NCBI GenBank assembly: GCA_903917705.1
Contig: CAIXBQ010000131.1
Coordinates: 1 to 64,000 of the forward strand
Direction: 5' to 3'
Length of the DNA: 64,000 bases
Source: an uncultured Verrucomicrobia subdivision 3 bacterium
GTDB lineage: Bacteria > Verrucomicrobiota > Verrucomicrobiia > Limisphaerales > UBA11358
Below are positions 1 through 9,485 of the stretch, piece by piece; position 1 is the first letter of the stretch, and each line of letters begins with the position of its first letter. The position numbers and the translations under genes were made by a program. The notes below the pieces were generated by a model. The model was not told the origin of the DNA and did not search any database. It saw only the letters and a list, made by a program, of their open reading frames with translations.

Positions 1-304
1 CCCCAGGAGGTTCCGTTTGGAGGCGGCGAATGACCAAGTCAGCCTCGCCGCTACGATCAAGTTTTGCTCGGGGTCTTGCCATCCGCCAACGCTAACTGCA
101 TATCTCAACTTATACCAGACTATTTGCGTAGTTGGTATAAGGTGGGCGATACTCCAACCTGTTCCATCGGCACCAAGCTGGTCCCGAACCATGTGCTGCC
201 CTGAAGCGCCAGTCGGGGTGGGGCGTTTGGGTTCGGCTTCCGGCTCAGGCCGGCTGGTTTTGGCATAAACGGCTGGTTTTCAGCCAGATGGGGCGGGGCG
301 GGCT

Positions 305-545
305 GGCTAAAAGATGCAACACCTGCGGCAAGGGGCGAGTCACCAGTCGCAAGGGGTGCGTCACTTGCGGCAAGGGGCGACCCAAACCGGCCCAAGGGGT
401 GCGCCTCTTTCGGGAAGGGGTGCGTCACCAGTGTCCGGTGATGCGCCACCAGTGGCAGGGGGCGTGTCACCTTTGGCGAGGGGTGCGTCACCCGGGGCAA
501 GGGGAGCCGCCCCTTTTGAAAAGGGGCGCTTCACCAGGCACAAAA
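305..545. repeat. Degenerate minisatellite, about 21-bp period with an AAGGGG(C/T)GCGTCACC-like core
   Basis: Repeated units such as gcaaggggcgagtcaccagt, gcaaggggtgcgtcactt, gaaggggtgcgtcaccagt, cgaggggtgcgtcaccc, aaaaggggcgcttcacc. Overlapping ORFs on both strands show heptapeptide periodicity. Confidence 0.8.
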
Positions 546-795
546 AGTTCGCCCCTTCCCGCAGGTGCTGTGCCCCGGGCAGGAAAAAGTCCGCCGGCGG
601 GAGTGAAAGATTCCGGTTTGGAACAGAAGGTTCAAACGCCGGAGCCGGGGCGGTGAGCGGTGGCGGAAAAAGTTCAACCCCGGTTGCGGCCGCCACGACC
701 CCGGCCATGGTTCGCGACAGTTTCCCGCCCCGGGCAGGCGGGCGGATGGCGGCATGAAATTATTTTGCTTGGAAATTATTTTTTCCGGTGTAGAA

Positions 796-972
796 CTGGG
801 GTGTTCTTTGAAACGGCGGAAGCAATTCCGCTCAACGCAGTCAAATGTCTGGGAACCCGGTGAAATTCCGGGACGGTTGCGCCACTGTAACGGCTACAAA
901 TTCCAATGCCACTGATGCAAATCGGGAAGGCGGAATAAGGTTCGAAGCCGAAGTCAGGATATCGGTTTGATT
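796..972 (+). promoter_or_regulatory. Cobalamin (B12) riboswitch aptamer
   Basis: Conserved core gggaacccggtgaaattccgggacggttgcgccactgtaac (B12-box-like GGTGAAATTCCGGG...GCGCCACTGTAA) and distal AAGTCAGGATATC matching the cobalamin riboswitch 3' consensus. Boundaries approximate. Confidence 0.92.
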
Positions 973-1059
973 GCGCTCGTCGGCCCCGCGCACGGGGCAC
1001 TTCTCCGCAAAGAGAAGGATGAGGCCAGCCTGACGATCTGTTATCGCCAGGACTCGTCG

Positions 1060-1103
1060 AATGCCTTCATTCCCCGTTTTGCCGGAGCGCGAAGGCATTT
1101 TTG
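1060..1103 (+). terminator. Putative intrinsic terminator of the riboswitch leader
   Basis: AATGCCTTC (1060-1068) pairs with GAAGGCATT (1091-1099), followed by a short T run. An alternative hairpin AGCGCGAA (1086-1093)/TTCGCGCT (1113-1120) is mutually exclusive with it. Confidence 0.6.
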
Positions 1104-1179
1104 CTTTCCCGTTTCGCGCTGGTCTCTCAACCAAACCGTTCCGCCCGGTGGGTGGGACATTATTGAAAGATCAGTAACC

Positions 1180-2148
1180 ATGAAAAAAACCGGTTCGTGG
1201 CTGGCGTTGGCCAGCTTGTTTCTCGTCACAAAGTCCCCGGCAGTTTCCCTCGATGACATCCAGTTTTGGATTGGCTCCGGAACCAATCGCGCCGCGCTGG
1301 TGGTGGAATGGAGCGCGCCGGAATCCCCCGGCTTCACCACGGTCCCGCCGCCCGTCGCGGATAAGTCGCTTGTCTGGGGCTACCGCTTTAATGGCACTGC
1401 CACCGGCACGGAAATGCTCATGGCGATTATCGCCGCCGAACCGCGGCTCTATGTGGTGGCTGATTTGACCTGGGGGACGTACGTGGAAGGCATCGGTTAC
1501 AGCCTCGATGGCAGCGGGGCCACCGGCCTCGCGGATGCCGCGAGCACCAACCTTTTCACGAATAATTTCCTGACGGATTTCACCGTGGATATCGATGCGT
1601 CGTCGTCGTTGAAACCGGGTGATTTGTATTGGGGCGGCTATTGGGGGCCCAACTGGGAGATTTGGACGGAGGCGGGTGATGCGGGCGGTTTTCCAAATTC
1701 ACCGGATCGCGGTGCTGATTCATATTGGACGCCGGACGATCCGGCAAATCCGTTCACCGGGGTGCATGGCCAATGGCAATTTGCCACGGTGGGATTGGAC
1801 AGCCTGCCGCTTACGAACGGGTCGTGGATTGGTTTCTCCGTGGCGGCCGGCGAATATGAATCGGCCTCGACCGCCCCCTACAATGCTCATAAACATGCGC
1901 CGGCAGCCCCCGATGCCAGCCTCACTGCGCTGGTTAAAAATATGACGGGCGGCTTTCAGGGCGGCCAGTGGCAGTCGAAATTCTTGAGCTGCAGCAACTG
2001 GCTTTACACGCTGGAACGCTCGGCCGACTTGCAAACTTGGAACGCGGTCGGCGCGGGCGTGGCCGGCACCGGCACTAACCTCATCGCGACCGACCCGGCT
2101 CCCCCGGCGGACAAATCCTTTTACCGCGTCTCCGCCGCCCGGCCATGA
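1180..2148 (+). CDS. Secreted protein of unknown function under cobalamin riboswitch control
   Basis: ATG at 1180 in frame with ORF 967..2148. N-terminal signal peptide ([23 protein letters not shown]), [20 protein letters not shown] motif, and C-terminal [10 protein letters not shown]...[10 protein letters not shown] module. Confidence 0.85.
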   Translation: MKKTGSWLALASLFLVTKSPAVSLDDIQFWIGSGTNRAALVVEWSAPESPGFTTVPPPVADKSLVWGYRFNGTATGTEMLMAIIAAEPRLYVVADLTWGTYVEGIGYSLDGSGATGLADAASTNLFTNNFLTDFTVDIDASSSLKPGDLYWGGYWGPNWEIWTEAGDAGGFPNSPDRGADSYWTPDDPANPFTGVHGQWQFATVGLDSLPLTNGSWIGFSVAAGEYESASTAPYNAHKHAPAAPDASLTALVKNMTGGFQGGQWQSKFLSCSNWLYTLERSADLQTWNAVGAGVAGTGTNLIATDPAPPADKSFYRVSAARP

Positions 2149-2900
2149 ACGCCCCACCCTTCGCCCGCCGCCGCTGGGCGTTCACACTGATTGAACTGCT
2201 CGTAGTCATGGCCATCATCGGCATCCTTTCCGCGATGCTGCTGCCCGCGTTGGTGCGGGCGAAGGCGGCCGCGCAGCGCGCCGATTGCGTGAACAATCTT
2301 CGTCAGCTGGGCCTCGCCACGCAGATGTATTGGAGCGACAACGCCGGCAACTCGTTCCGCTACCTCCAGCCCGGCAACGTCAACAACGGCCTGGTCTACT
2401 GGTTTGGCTGGATTGAGAACCAGAGCGCGCAGACGCCCGACGGCTGGCGCCGCTTTGACCTGACCGTGGGCGTTTTGTTTCCATACTTCAAAGGCTGCGA
2501 TGTCCGGCTCTGCCCTTCGCCCGCGTGGAGTTCGCCGCAATTCAAATTGAAAGGTACCAACGTCATCTTCAGCTATGGCTGCAACGGCTTGATCTTCAGC
2601 GGACCGGGACATGGCGTGATCAATGAAAAAGGTCTGCCGCAGCCCGTTACAACGGCCCTGTTTGCGGATGCGGCGCAGGTGGACCCGTTTTCCGGCGCCA
2701 ATCCGATGTTTCAGGAATGGTATTATGTGGACAGCAACACCCCCCAGCCGAACGGACATTTTCGCCATTCTCAAAAGGCAAATGTGACCTTTGCCGACGG
2801 ACATGTGGATTCGGAGAAGCCGGTTGCCGGTTCGCTTGACCCGCGTTTGCCCAATCAAAACATCGGGCGATTGCGGACGGAGATACTGGCCGTTCCGTGA
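2145..2900 (+). CDS. Prepilin-type N-terminal cleavage/methylation domain protein (pseudopilin-like, H-X9-DG type)
   Basis: [24 protein letters not shown] prepilin motif and C-terminal [12 protein letters not shown]. Start overlaps the upstream stop (ATGA). Confidence 0.92.
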   Translation: MNAPPFARRRWAFTLIELLVVMAIIGILSAMLLPALVRAKAAAQRADCVNNLRQLGLATQMYWSDNAGNSFRYLQPGNVNNGLVYWFGWIENQSAQTPDGWRRFDLTVGVLFPYFKGCDVRLCPSPAWSSPQFKLKGTNVIFSYGCNGLIFSGPGHGVINEKGLPQPVTTALFADAAQVDPFSGANPMFQEWYYVDSNTPQPNGHFRHSQKANVTFADGHVDSEKPVAGSLDPRLPNQNIGRLRTEILAVP

Positions 2901-2919
2901 TGAAAACCGAGGCAGCGGT

Positions 2920-4302
2920 TCACGCGCCGATCTGCTTCTGGATGGCGCCGCATATTTGCCGGGACCACTTGGCCAAGGTGTCGGGGTCGCGGCCTTCCAC
3001 CAGCAGGCGGGCTTTGGGTTCGGTGCCGGAATAGCGCAACAGCAGCCGTCCGCCTTGCGCGGAGAGTTCCTTTTCGGCGTCCGCCACCAGCCGGTTCACG
3101 TCGTCGAGCTGCGCGAAGGGTTTTTTCTCGCGGACTTTGACGTTGGTGACCAATTGCGGAAAGCGGGTCCAGCATCTGGCGAGCTGCGAGAGCGGCTGGT
3201 CTTTGGCCTTGAGGATGCGGAGCACCTGCAGCGCGGCCACCAGGCCGTCGCCGGTCGTGCCGTGGTCGCGGAAGATCAAATGGCCGCTCTGCTCGCCGCC
3301 GAAGTTAAAGCCGTGGCGCAGCATCTCGTCAATCACGTTCCGGTCGCCGACGTCGGTGCGGAGCATTTTGCCGCCGGCGGCGGTGATGGCGGCGGCGAGG
3401 CCGGCATTGCTCATCACGGTGGCCACCAGGGTTTTTTCCGCGAGCGAATTTTCCGCCAGCATCTCCAGCGCGGCGATGGCCATGATGTCATCACCGTCGA
3501 TCAGCGTGCCGGTTTCGTCGCAGAGCAGAACGCGGTCGGCGTCGCCGTCGTGGGCGATGCCGAGGTGCGCGCCGTGTTCGACGACTTTGCGGCACATGGC
3601 TTCCGGGTGCATGGAACCGCAGTTTTCATTGATGTTTTTACCGTCGGGCTGGTTGCCATAGACGATGACTTCCGCCCCGAGTTCGCGTAGCACGCACGGT
3701 GACGCCTTGTAGGCCGCGCCGTGGCCGCAGTCCAAAACAATCTTCACGCCTTCAAGGGTCAGGCCTTTGGGGAATGAGGATTTGACAAACTCAATGTAGC
3801 GGCCCAGCGCGTCGTCAATGCGCACGGCCTTGCCGATCAGCTCGGCGCGCGGACGGATTTTTTCAATTTCGCCGCTGAAGACGAGGCTTTCGATCTGCGC
3901 CTCGATCTTGTCGTCGAGCTTGTAGCCGTCGGCGCGGAAAAACTTGATGCCGTTGTCGGTGTAGGGATTGTGGGAGGCGGTGATGACGATACCGGCGTCC
4001 GCGCGTAAGCTGCGCGTGACATAGGCCACGCCCGGCGTGGGCAGCGGGCCGATGAACAGCACGTCCACCCCCATCGAAAGGATGCCGGAGCTGAGGGCGT
4101 TTTCCAGCATGTAGCCGGAGAGCCGCGTGTCTTTGCCGATGACAATCCGGTGCTTGCCGCGGCCGCGCGACTGGCGTTCAAGGTTTTTGAAAACGTGCGC
4201 CGCGGCGCGGCCGAGCTTCAAGGCGGTTTCGGCGGTGACGGGCTCGACATTGGCCGTGCCGCGAACGCCGTCCGTGCCGAAGATTTTTTTTTGAGAACTC
4301 AT
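2920..4302 (-). CDS. glmM: Phosphoglucosamine mutase
   Basis: KKIFGTDGVRGTAN, TASHNPYTDNGIKFF, DGDADR motifs. Start taken at MSSQKK. Confidence 0.96.
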   Translation of the reverse strand: MSSQKKIFGTDGVRGTANVEPVTAETALKLGRAAAHVFKNLERQSRGRGKHRIVIGKDTRLSGYMLENALSSGILSMGVDVLFIGPLPTPGVAYVTRSLRADAGIVITASHNPYTDNGIKFFRADGYKLDDKIEAQIESLVFSGEIEKIRPRAELIGKAVRIDDALGRYIEFVKSSFPKGLTLEGVKIVLDCGHGAAYKASPCVLRELGAEVIVYGNQPDGKNINENCGSMHPEAMCRKVVEHGAHLGIAHDGDADRVLLCDETGTLIDGDDIMAIAALEMLAENSLAEKTLVATVMSNAGLAAAITAAGGKMLRTDVGDRNVIDEMLRHGFNFGGEQSGHLIFRDHGTTGDGLVAALQVLRILKAKDQPLSQLARCWTRFPQLVTNVKVREKKPFAQLDDVNRLVADAEKELSAQGGRLLLRYSGTEPKARLLVEGRDPDTLAKWSRQICGAIQKQIGA

Positions 4303-4316
4303 GCAGGCAAATCCGC

Positions 4317-4469
4317 TCAATGCGGCGGAGGGACCATGACGGTGCTGGCCGGGGCGGTGGCGCTGCCGGCCGATTCCTGCAAAATACGGTGTACCGTCAG
4401 CCAGATGGCCACCGCCAGCAGCAGTGAGAACATTTTCCAGCCAAGGTCGTGAAGGAAGAAATCGCGCAT
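4317..4469 (-). CDS. 50-aa single-TM protein in the cdaR position
   Basis: Manual translation: [50 protein letters not shown]. Lies 10 nt after the cdaA stop and 14 nt before the glmM start. Below the ORF-track length cut-off. Confidence 0.75.
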   Translation of the reverse strand: MRDFFLHDLGWKMFSLLLAVAIWLTVHRILQESAGSATAPASTVMVPPPH

Positions 4470-4479
4470 GGTGGTGAAA

Positions 4480-5349
4480 TTATCGGCCGGGCGGTTTGGC
4501 CGGCGGCCGCGGCTCGTGTTTGGTGATGACAGCCGGGCCGGCGGGGCGATGCCGTTCCGTGAACCGGGCGCGCAGCCAGCTGGCCACGCCGTGCGTCCTG
4601 GCCGGCTGCAAAACCACCGAGGTCAGGAACGCGCGCAGCTCCTCCAGCGTCACGCCGCGCGTGAGCTGGCCCTTGTAAGCGTAGGAAACCATGCCCGTTT
4701 CCTCCGATACGACCACGATGGCCGCATCCGTCTCCTCGCTCAAGCCGATGGCGGCGCGGTGGCGCGTGCCGAGCGACTTATTCAAGTCCGTCCGCTGTGT
4801 CAGCGGAAAAATACACGCCGCGTAAGCGATGCGGTCGCCCTTCAAAATCACGCCGCCGTCGTGAATCGCGTTGTTCGGGAAAAAAATCGTCTCTAGCATC
4901 TCCGGCGTGGCGTCACAGTCCACCTTGATGCCGGCCTCGACGGCCTCTTGAAGCTGGATGGACTGCTCGATGGCGATGAGGGCGCCGATCTTGACGTCCG
5001 CCAGGCGCTCAACGGTCTGGATGATGACCTCGATGGCCTCGCGCTGTTCACTGGCGGTGGCGAAGAGCGGCAGATTGCCCAGCTCGCCGAGCATCCGGCG
5101 GAGCTCCGGCTGAAAAATCACCAGGCCGCCGACCGCGATGAACACCGACGCGCTGCCGAGGATCCAGCGCAACACCTCGAGCTTCAGCAGCGTTGTAACC
5201 AGCGCCAGCGCCAGCAGCACGACGAAAAAGCCGATGACCACCGGCCAGCCGCGGGTGCCGCGCACGAAGCGAAAGGCATAGTAGATCAGCACCGCGAGGA
5301 TTAAAATTTCCACCGCGGGTCGCCAGCCGTTTTGAAGATCAATCCACAT
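4480..5349 (-). CDS. cdaA: Membrane-bound diadenylate cyclase (CdaA/DisA_N domain)
   Basis: N-terminal TM helices, then [11 protein letters not shown] and [16 protein letters not shown] motifs. Start taken at MWIDLQNGW (5349), overlapping the folP 3' end. Confidence 0.95.
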   Translation of the reverse strand: MWIDLQNGWRPAVEILILAVLIYYAFRFVRGTRGWPVVIGFFVVLLALALVTTLLKLEVLRWILGSASVFIAVGGLVIFQPELRRMLGELGNLPLFATASEQREAIEVIIQTVERLADVKIGALIAIEQSIQLQEAVEAGIKVDCDATPEMLETIFFPNNAIHDGGVILKGDRIAYAACIFPLTQRTDLNKSLGTRHRAAIGLSEETDAAIVVVSEETGMVSYAYKGQLTRGVTLEELRAFLTSVVLQPARTHGVASWLRARFTERHRPAGPAVITKHEPRPPAKPPGR

Positions 5350-6193
5350 GATGGTTCCGGGCCAAAATTGCTTCCGCCATCCGCACCGCCTGCACCGTTT
5401 CCGCCACGTCATGCGTGCGGATGAGGTTTGCTCCCGCGGCCACCGCCAAGGTCGCGCAGGCGAGCGACGCGGGCAAGCGGTTTTCCAAGTCCGCGCCGAG
5501 CAGTTTGCCGATGAATGACTTCCGCGAAACGCCGAGCAGCAATGGGCGCCGCTTCTTTGTAAAACTCCCCAGCCCGGCGAGCAACTGCAAATTATGCTCG
5601 GCGGTTTTGCCGAAGCCGATGCCCGGATCAAACGCCACCTGTTCGGCGGCGATGCCGGCGGCGTTCAGCAGGGTTTCCAGCCGCTCCGAGAAAAACTCGC
5701 CGACTTCGCGGATAATATCATTGTAGGCCGGCTGGTCCTGCATTGTCTGCGGGGTGCCCTGCGCGTGCATGACGATGTAGCCGGCTTGAAATTCGGAAAC
5801 CACTTCCCACATCGCGACATCGCGGCGCGCCGAAGCGGCGACGTCATTGACGATGCTGGCACCGGCGGCGAGCGCGGCGCGGGCGACGACGGGCTTCATG
5901 GTGTCAATCGAGAGGGGCACTTGGGTTTGCGCGGCCAGTTGCTCGATGACGGGAACCACGCGCCGGAGTTCCTCGGCTTCGCTGACCGGGGCTGCTCCGG
6001 GTCGGGTGGATTCGCCGCCGATATCCAAAATTTCCGCGCCTTGTGCGACAAGTTTCAGCGCGTGTTCCACTGCGGCTCCGGGGGCGAGAAATTTTCCGCC
6101 GTCAGAGAAGGAATCGGGCGTGACATTGACAATGCCCATGACCAGCGCCGGACGCGGGAAGACAAATTCAAATTGGCGGGCGGTGAACTTCAT
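5339..6193 (-). CDS. folP: Dihydropteroate synthase
   Basis: MGIVNVTPDSFSDGG, DIGGESTRPGA, and GVSRKSFIGKLLG motifs. Confidence 0.97.
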   Translation of the reverse strand: MKFTARQFEFVFPRPALVMGIVNVTPDSFSDGGKFLAPGAAVEHALKLVAQGAEILDIGGESTRPGAAPVSEAEELRRVVPVIEQLAAQTQVPLSIDTMKPVVARAALAAGASIVNDVAASARRDVAMWEVVSEFQAGYIVMHAQGTPQTMQDQPAYNDIIREVGEFFSERLETLLNAAGIAAEQVAFDPGIGFGKTAEHNLQLLAGLGSFTKKRRPLLLGVSRKSFIGKLLGADLENRLPASLACATLAVAAGANLIRTHDVAETVQAVRMAEAILARNHHVD

Positions 6194-6269
6194 TTCAGCG
6201 CCGTGATGATTGCCGAATCAAACTGATTGCGCAAGAAGCACGGACAGTTTGGCCTTCCTCCAAACGAGC

Positions 6270-7214
6270 TCAAACCTTGGTGCGGAAATATGCAATCGTG
6301 TCGGTGAGACCCCGGTAAAGCGGCACGACGGGGGCCCACTTGAGAATTTTTTTAGCCTTGGTGATGTCGGGTTTGCGCTGCTTGGGATCGTCCTGAGGCA
6401 GCGGCTTGAACACGATTTTACTTTTGGACTTGGTCGCGGTGATGATCTGCTCGGCGAACTGGAGCATGGTCATTTCCGTGGGGTTGCCAATATTCACCGG
6501 CAGATCGTAATCACTCATCATCAGCCGGTAGATGCCCTCAATCAGGTCGGAGACGTAGCAGAAACTGCGCGTCTGGGTGCCTTTGCCAAAGACGGTGACG
6601 GGCTTGTTTTTTAACGCCTGGCTGATGAACGCAGGGACGACGCGGCCGTCGTTGACACGCATCCGCGGGCCGTAGGTGTTGAAGATGCGAACAATGCGGG
6701 TCTCGACCTGATGCTCGCGGTGGTAGGCCATTGTGAGCGATTCGGCGAAGCGCTTGGCCTCGTCGTAGCATCCGCGCAGGCCGATGGTATTGACGTTGCC
6801 CCAGTATTCTTCGGGCTGCGGATGAACCAGCGGGTCGCCGTAGATTTCAGAAGTGGAGGCGATGAGGAAGCGCGCGTTTTTTTCCTTCGCAAGGCCGAGC
6901 GCCTTGTGGGTGCCGAGCGAGCCAACCTTGAGCGTTTGGATGGGCAGATCGAGGTAATCTATCGGGCTGGCGGGTGAGGCGAAGTGCCAGACGTAATCCA
7001 CCGGCCCTTCAAGGAAAAGGAATTCGGTGACGTCCTGCTGGATGAATTTGAAATTGGGATTGCCGCCGAGGTGCGCGATGTTGTCAACGCTGCCGGTGAC
7101 AAAATTATCAATGCCGATGACGCGATGGCCGCGGGCGACCAGCAAATCGGTGAGGTGCGAGCCAAGAAAGCCGGCGGCGCCGGTGACGACAGAGGTGGGC
7201 TTTTGTTTTTTCAA
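6270..7214 (-). CDS. SDR-family NAD-dependent epimerase/dehydratase, UDP-glucuronate decarboxylase-like
   Basis: [43 protein letters not shown]. Confidence 0.92.
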   Translation of the reverse strand: MKKQKPTSVVTGAAGFLGSHLTDLLVARGHRVIGIDNFVTGSVDNIAHLGGNPNFKFIQQDVTEFLFLEGPVDYVWHFASPASPIDYLDLPIQTLKVGSLGTHKALGLAKEKNARFLIASTSEIYGDPLVHPQPEEYWGNVNTIGLRGCYDEAKRFAESLTMAYHREHQVETRIVRIFNTYGPRMRVNDGRVVPAFISQALKNKPVTVFGKGTQTRSFCYVSDLIEGIYRLMMSDYDLPVNIGNPTEMTMLQFAEQIITATKSKSKIVFKPLPQDDPKQRKPDITKAKKILKWAPVVPLYRGLTDTIAYFRTKV

Positions 7215-7309
7215 GAGGTTGAATTGTTAAAAGAATAAATCGGTAAATCTCAGTGTTTACAGGGTAGGGAAACAAATCGGTGATTCAACGATTAAAGCAG
7301 ATGGTGGCT

Positions 7310-8707
7310 TCATTTTGCGCCGACGGCCGAGAATACGGCGGGAATGGTGCGCAGGAGAATCTGCAAGTCGAGCCAAATGGACCAGTTGTCAATGTATTCG
7401 AGGTCGAGGCGGACCCATTCCTTAAAGTCGGAGATCTGGTTGCGTCCCTTGACCTGCCAGAGGCAGGTGAGACCGGGTTTGACGCTTAAGCGGCGGCGGT
7501 GCGCAAGGTCTGAAAAACGCTTCACCTCATCCACCGGCAGCGGGCGGGGGCCGACCAGGCTCATCTCGCCGCGCAGAACATTGAACAGCTGGGGCAGTTC
7601 GTCCAGGCTGTATTTGCGGAGGAATTTACCAATAGGGGTCACGCGCGGGTCGTTGGAGACCTTGAAGACGGGGCCGGACATCTCGTTCATCGCCGCCAGC
7701 TCGTGCTTGAACTGCTCGGCGTTGGTCATCATGGTGCGGAACTTGTAAATCATGAACGGCGCGCCATTGAGGCCGGAGCGCTGCTGCCGGAACATCACCG
7801 GGCCGGGCGAGGAGAGTTTCACAAACAGTGCGATGATAAACATGGGCAGTGCCGCCACCAGAAGCAGCGCCAGCGCGCCAAAGAAATCCAGGAGCATTTT
7901 TGCCAGCATCTGCCAGGACGCCTCCGGCGTGGTGCGGAACACAAGGAGCGGATGGCCGAACATTTCATCAAAGCTGGCCCGTGCAATCTGCGTCGCAAAA
8001 AAGTCCGCCACCAGCCAGGCTTCGACTCCCTCGATTTCGCAAAGCTGGATGACACTCTCAACCCGTTCGAAGTGCGCGTGCTTGGCGCTGACCAGCACGC
8101 CGCTGACGGAGTGTTCGTGAAGCAACTCAATCAGCACCTGCGGGGGAGAATCGGCAAGGTGAAATTCCGCCGCGATCTCGATGGCGTCGCCGTCGCGGGC
8201 TTTCACTTCGCGGCGGAGCCGGGCGATTTCTGCGACCGAGCCGGCGATGATGATACGGCGCTTGTATTGCGCCTTGGCCATGCGGCTGCGCAACGCGGCG
8301 TGGAGGAGTTCCTCCTTGGCCCAGACCAGGCCGAAGCTGATCAGTCCGAACAGCCCGAGACCAACGCGGGGGACGGTTTCGCGAAACCCGAACAGCAGGA
8401 GTACCAGGCCCAAGGTCAAGATGAAGCAACTCTTGAGCAGCGGCCAGAACATGGCCGCCCGCGAGCCGAGCATGGGGCGCTTGTAAAATCCCTGCGATTC
8501 CAGGACCAGAGGTGCGGCTGGAACCAGCGCAAAGTATAGCCAGACTACTTGGTCGAACGCGTCCGGGGCAATCACGTCTAGGTGAAACATCTCCGTGAAC
8601 CATTCGTTGCCGCGCAGGGCGTAGGCCAGCCAAAAGCTGGCGGCAAACAGGCTCGCGTCGGCGAGTTGTTGCACCTGCGTGCGGATCTGGCGGTCGCGTT
8701 GCAGCAT
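7310..8707 (-). CDS. Exopolysaccharide biosynthesis polyprenyl glycosylphosphotransferase
   Basis: N-terminal TMs and C-terminal catalytic region KFRTMMTNAEQFK...LRKYSLDELPQLFNVLRGEMSLVGPRP. Confidence 0.95.
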   Translation of the reverse strand: MLQRDRQIRTQVQQLADASLFAASFWLAYALRGNEWFTEMFHLDVIAPDAFDQVVWLYFALVPAAPLVLESQGFYKRPMLGSRAAMFWPLLKSCFILTLGLVLLLFGFRETVPRVGLGLFGLISFGLVWAKEELLHAALRSRMAKAQYKRRIIIAGSVAEIARLRREVKARDGDAIEIAAEFHLADSPPQVLIELLHEHSVSGVLVSAKHAHFERVESVIQLCEIEGVEAWLVADFFATQIARASFDEMFGHPLLVFRTTPEASWQMLAKMLLDFFGALALLLVAALPMFIIALFVKLSSPGPVMFRQQRSGLNGAPFMIYKFRTMMTNAEQFKHELAAMNEMSGPVFKVSNDPRVTPIGKFLRKYSLDELPQLFNVLRGEMSLVGPRPLPVDEVKRFSDLAHRRRLSVKPGLTCLWQVKGRNQISDFKEWVRLDLEYIDNWSIWLDLQILLRTIPAVFSAVGAK

Positions 8708-8765
8708 GAAAGTATTAACTGGAAGAGTTAGCGTTAATCATAGCCAGAGAACTTCCAAGTTCAAA

Positions 8766-9485
8766 TCATTTGGTGGACCGTGGCACCAGTTGGAACTCCG
8801 GTACGGCGGCGACGATCAGTTTTTTCATCCGTTGAAATGTCGCTTCCTCTTGTCCTGGCGCGCACACTGAAAAAAAAGTGATATAGGCCCAGCGGTCCAG
8901 CACGCCGGTCAGCAGCATGTCTTTGACCATCCATAATTTCCACTCGTTGTGCTGCGCCGTGAGATGGTCGGCGTCCACGAACCAGTAGGCATAGACGCCG
9001 GCGCGTTTCACCGGCTGCCCGTTTTCCAGTGTGTCAATCGTGGCCACAACGCGCATCACCGGCAACTCATACGGGACCGGCTGCGTCATGGGTACGGATA
9101 CGACGTGGGTGCCATGGTCGTCAAATTTCCAGCCCTGTCCCACCATGCAGATTTGCGGCTTGTGGATGCTTGTCCGGTCGGTGCCCATGAGCACCACATT
9201 GGCTACGGCCTGAAAACCATCATCGCCGGTATAAAGCCGCTGGCCAAAGCTCGTGTCCTTTGGCAGTTCATTGGTGACAACCGACGCCTGCGGCACCGGT
9301 TCGGACTTGTAGCCCGGCAAGATCTCCGGGAGCAGCACCTCCAGATTGGCGCTGTCGGGAATCGGGCGGGTTTTCACGCCGGGCAGGCCAAGCTTTTGAC
9401 CTGCCTTGGCATGGTGCAGTAAACCAGCGGTGCCGCCGATGAGCGCCAGCACCACCGCCACCGCGATGAAGGTCTTTGCTCTCAT
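8766..9485 (-). CDS. EpsI-like exosortase-associated protein
   Basis: MRAKTFIAVAVVLALIGGTAGLL start at 9485, overlapping the exosortase stop. DRTSIHKPQICMVGQGW motif typical of EpsI-domain proteins. Confidence 0.87.
   Translation of the reverse strand: MRAKTFIAVAVVLALIGGTAGLLHHAKAGQKLGLPGVKTRPIPDSANLEVLLPEILPGYKSEPVPQASVVTNELPKDTSFGQRLYTGDDGFQAVANVVLMGTDRTSIHKPQICMVGQGWKFDDHGTHVVSVPMTQPVPYELPVMRVVATIDTLENGQPVKRAGVYAYWFVDADHLTAQHNEWKLWMVKDMLLTGVLDRWAYITFFSVCAPGQEEATFQRMKKLIVAAVPEFQLVPRSTK

Noticed and set aside
120-500. 126-aa minus-strand repeat ORF at the window start
   Set aside because: Heptad periodicity is produced by the 21-bp repeat; no start-site or homology support.
2121-2858. 245-aa minus-strand ORF opposite the pseudopilin-like gene
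   Set aside because: Antisense to a gene with a strong prepilin motif; no family features.
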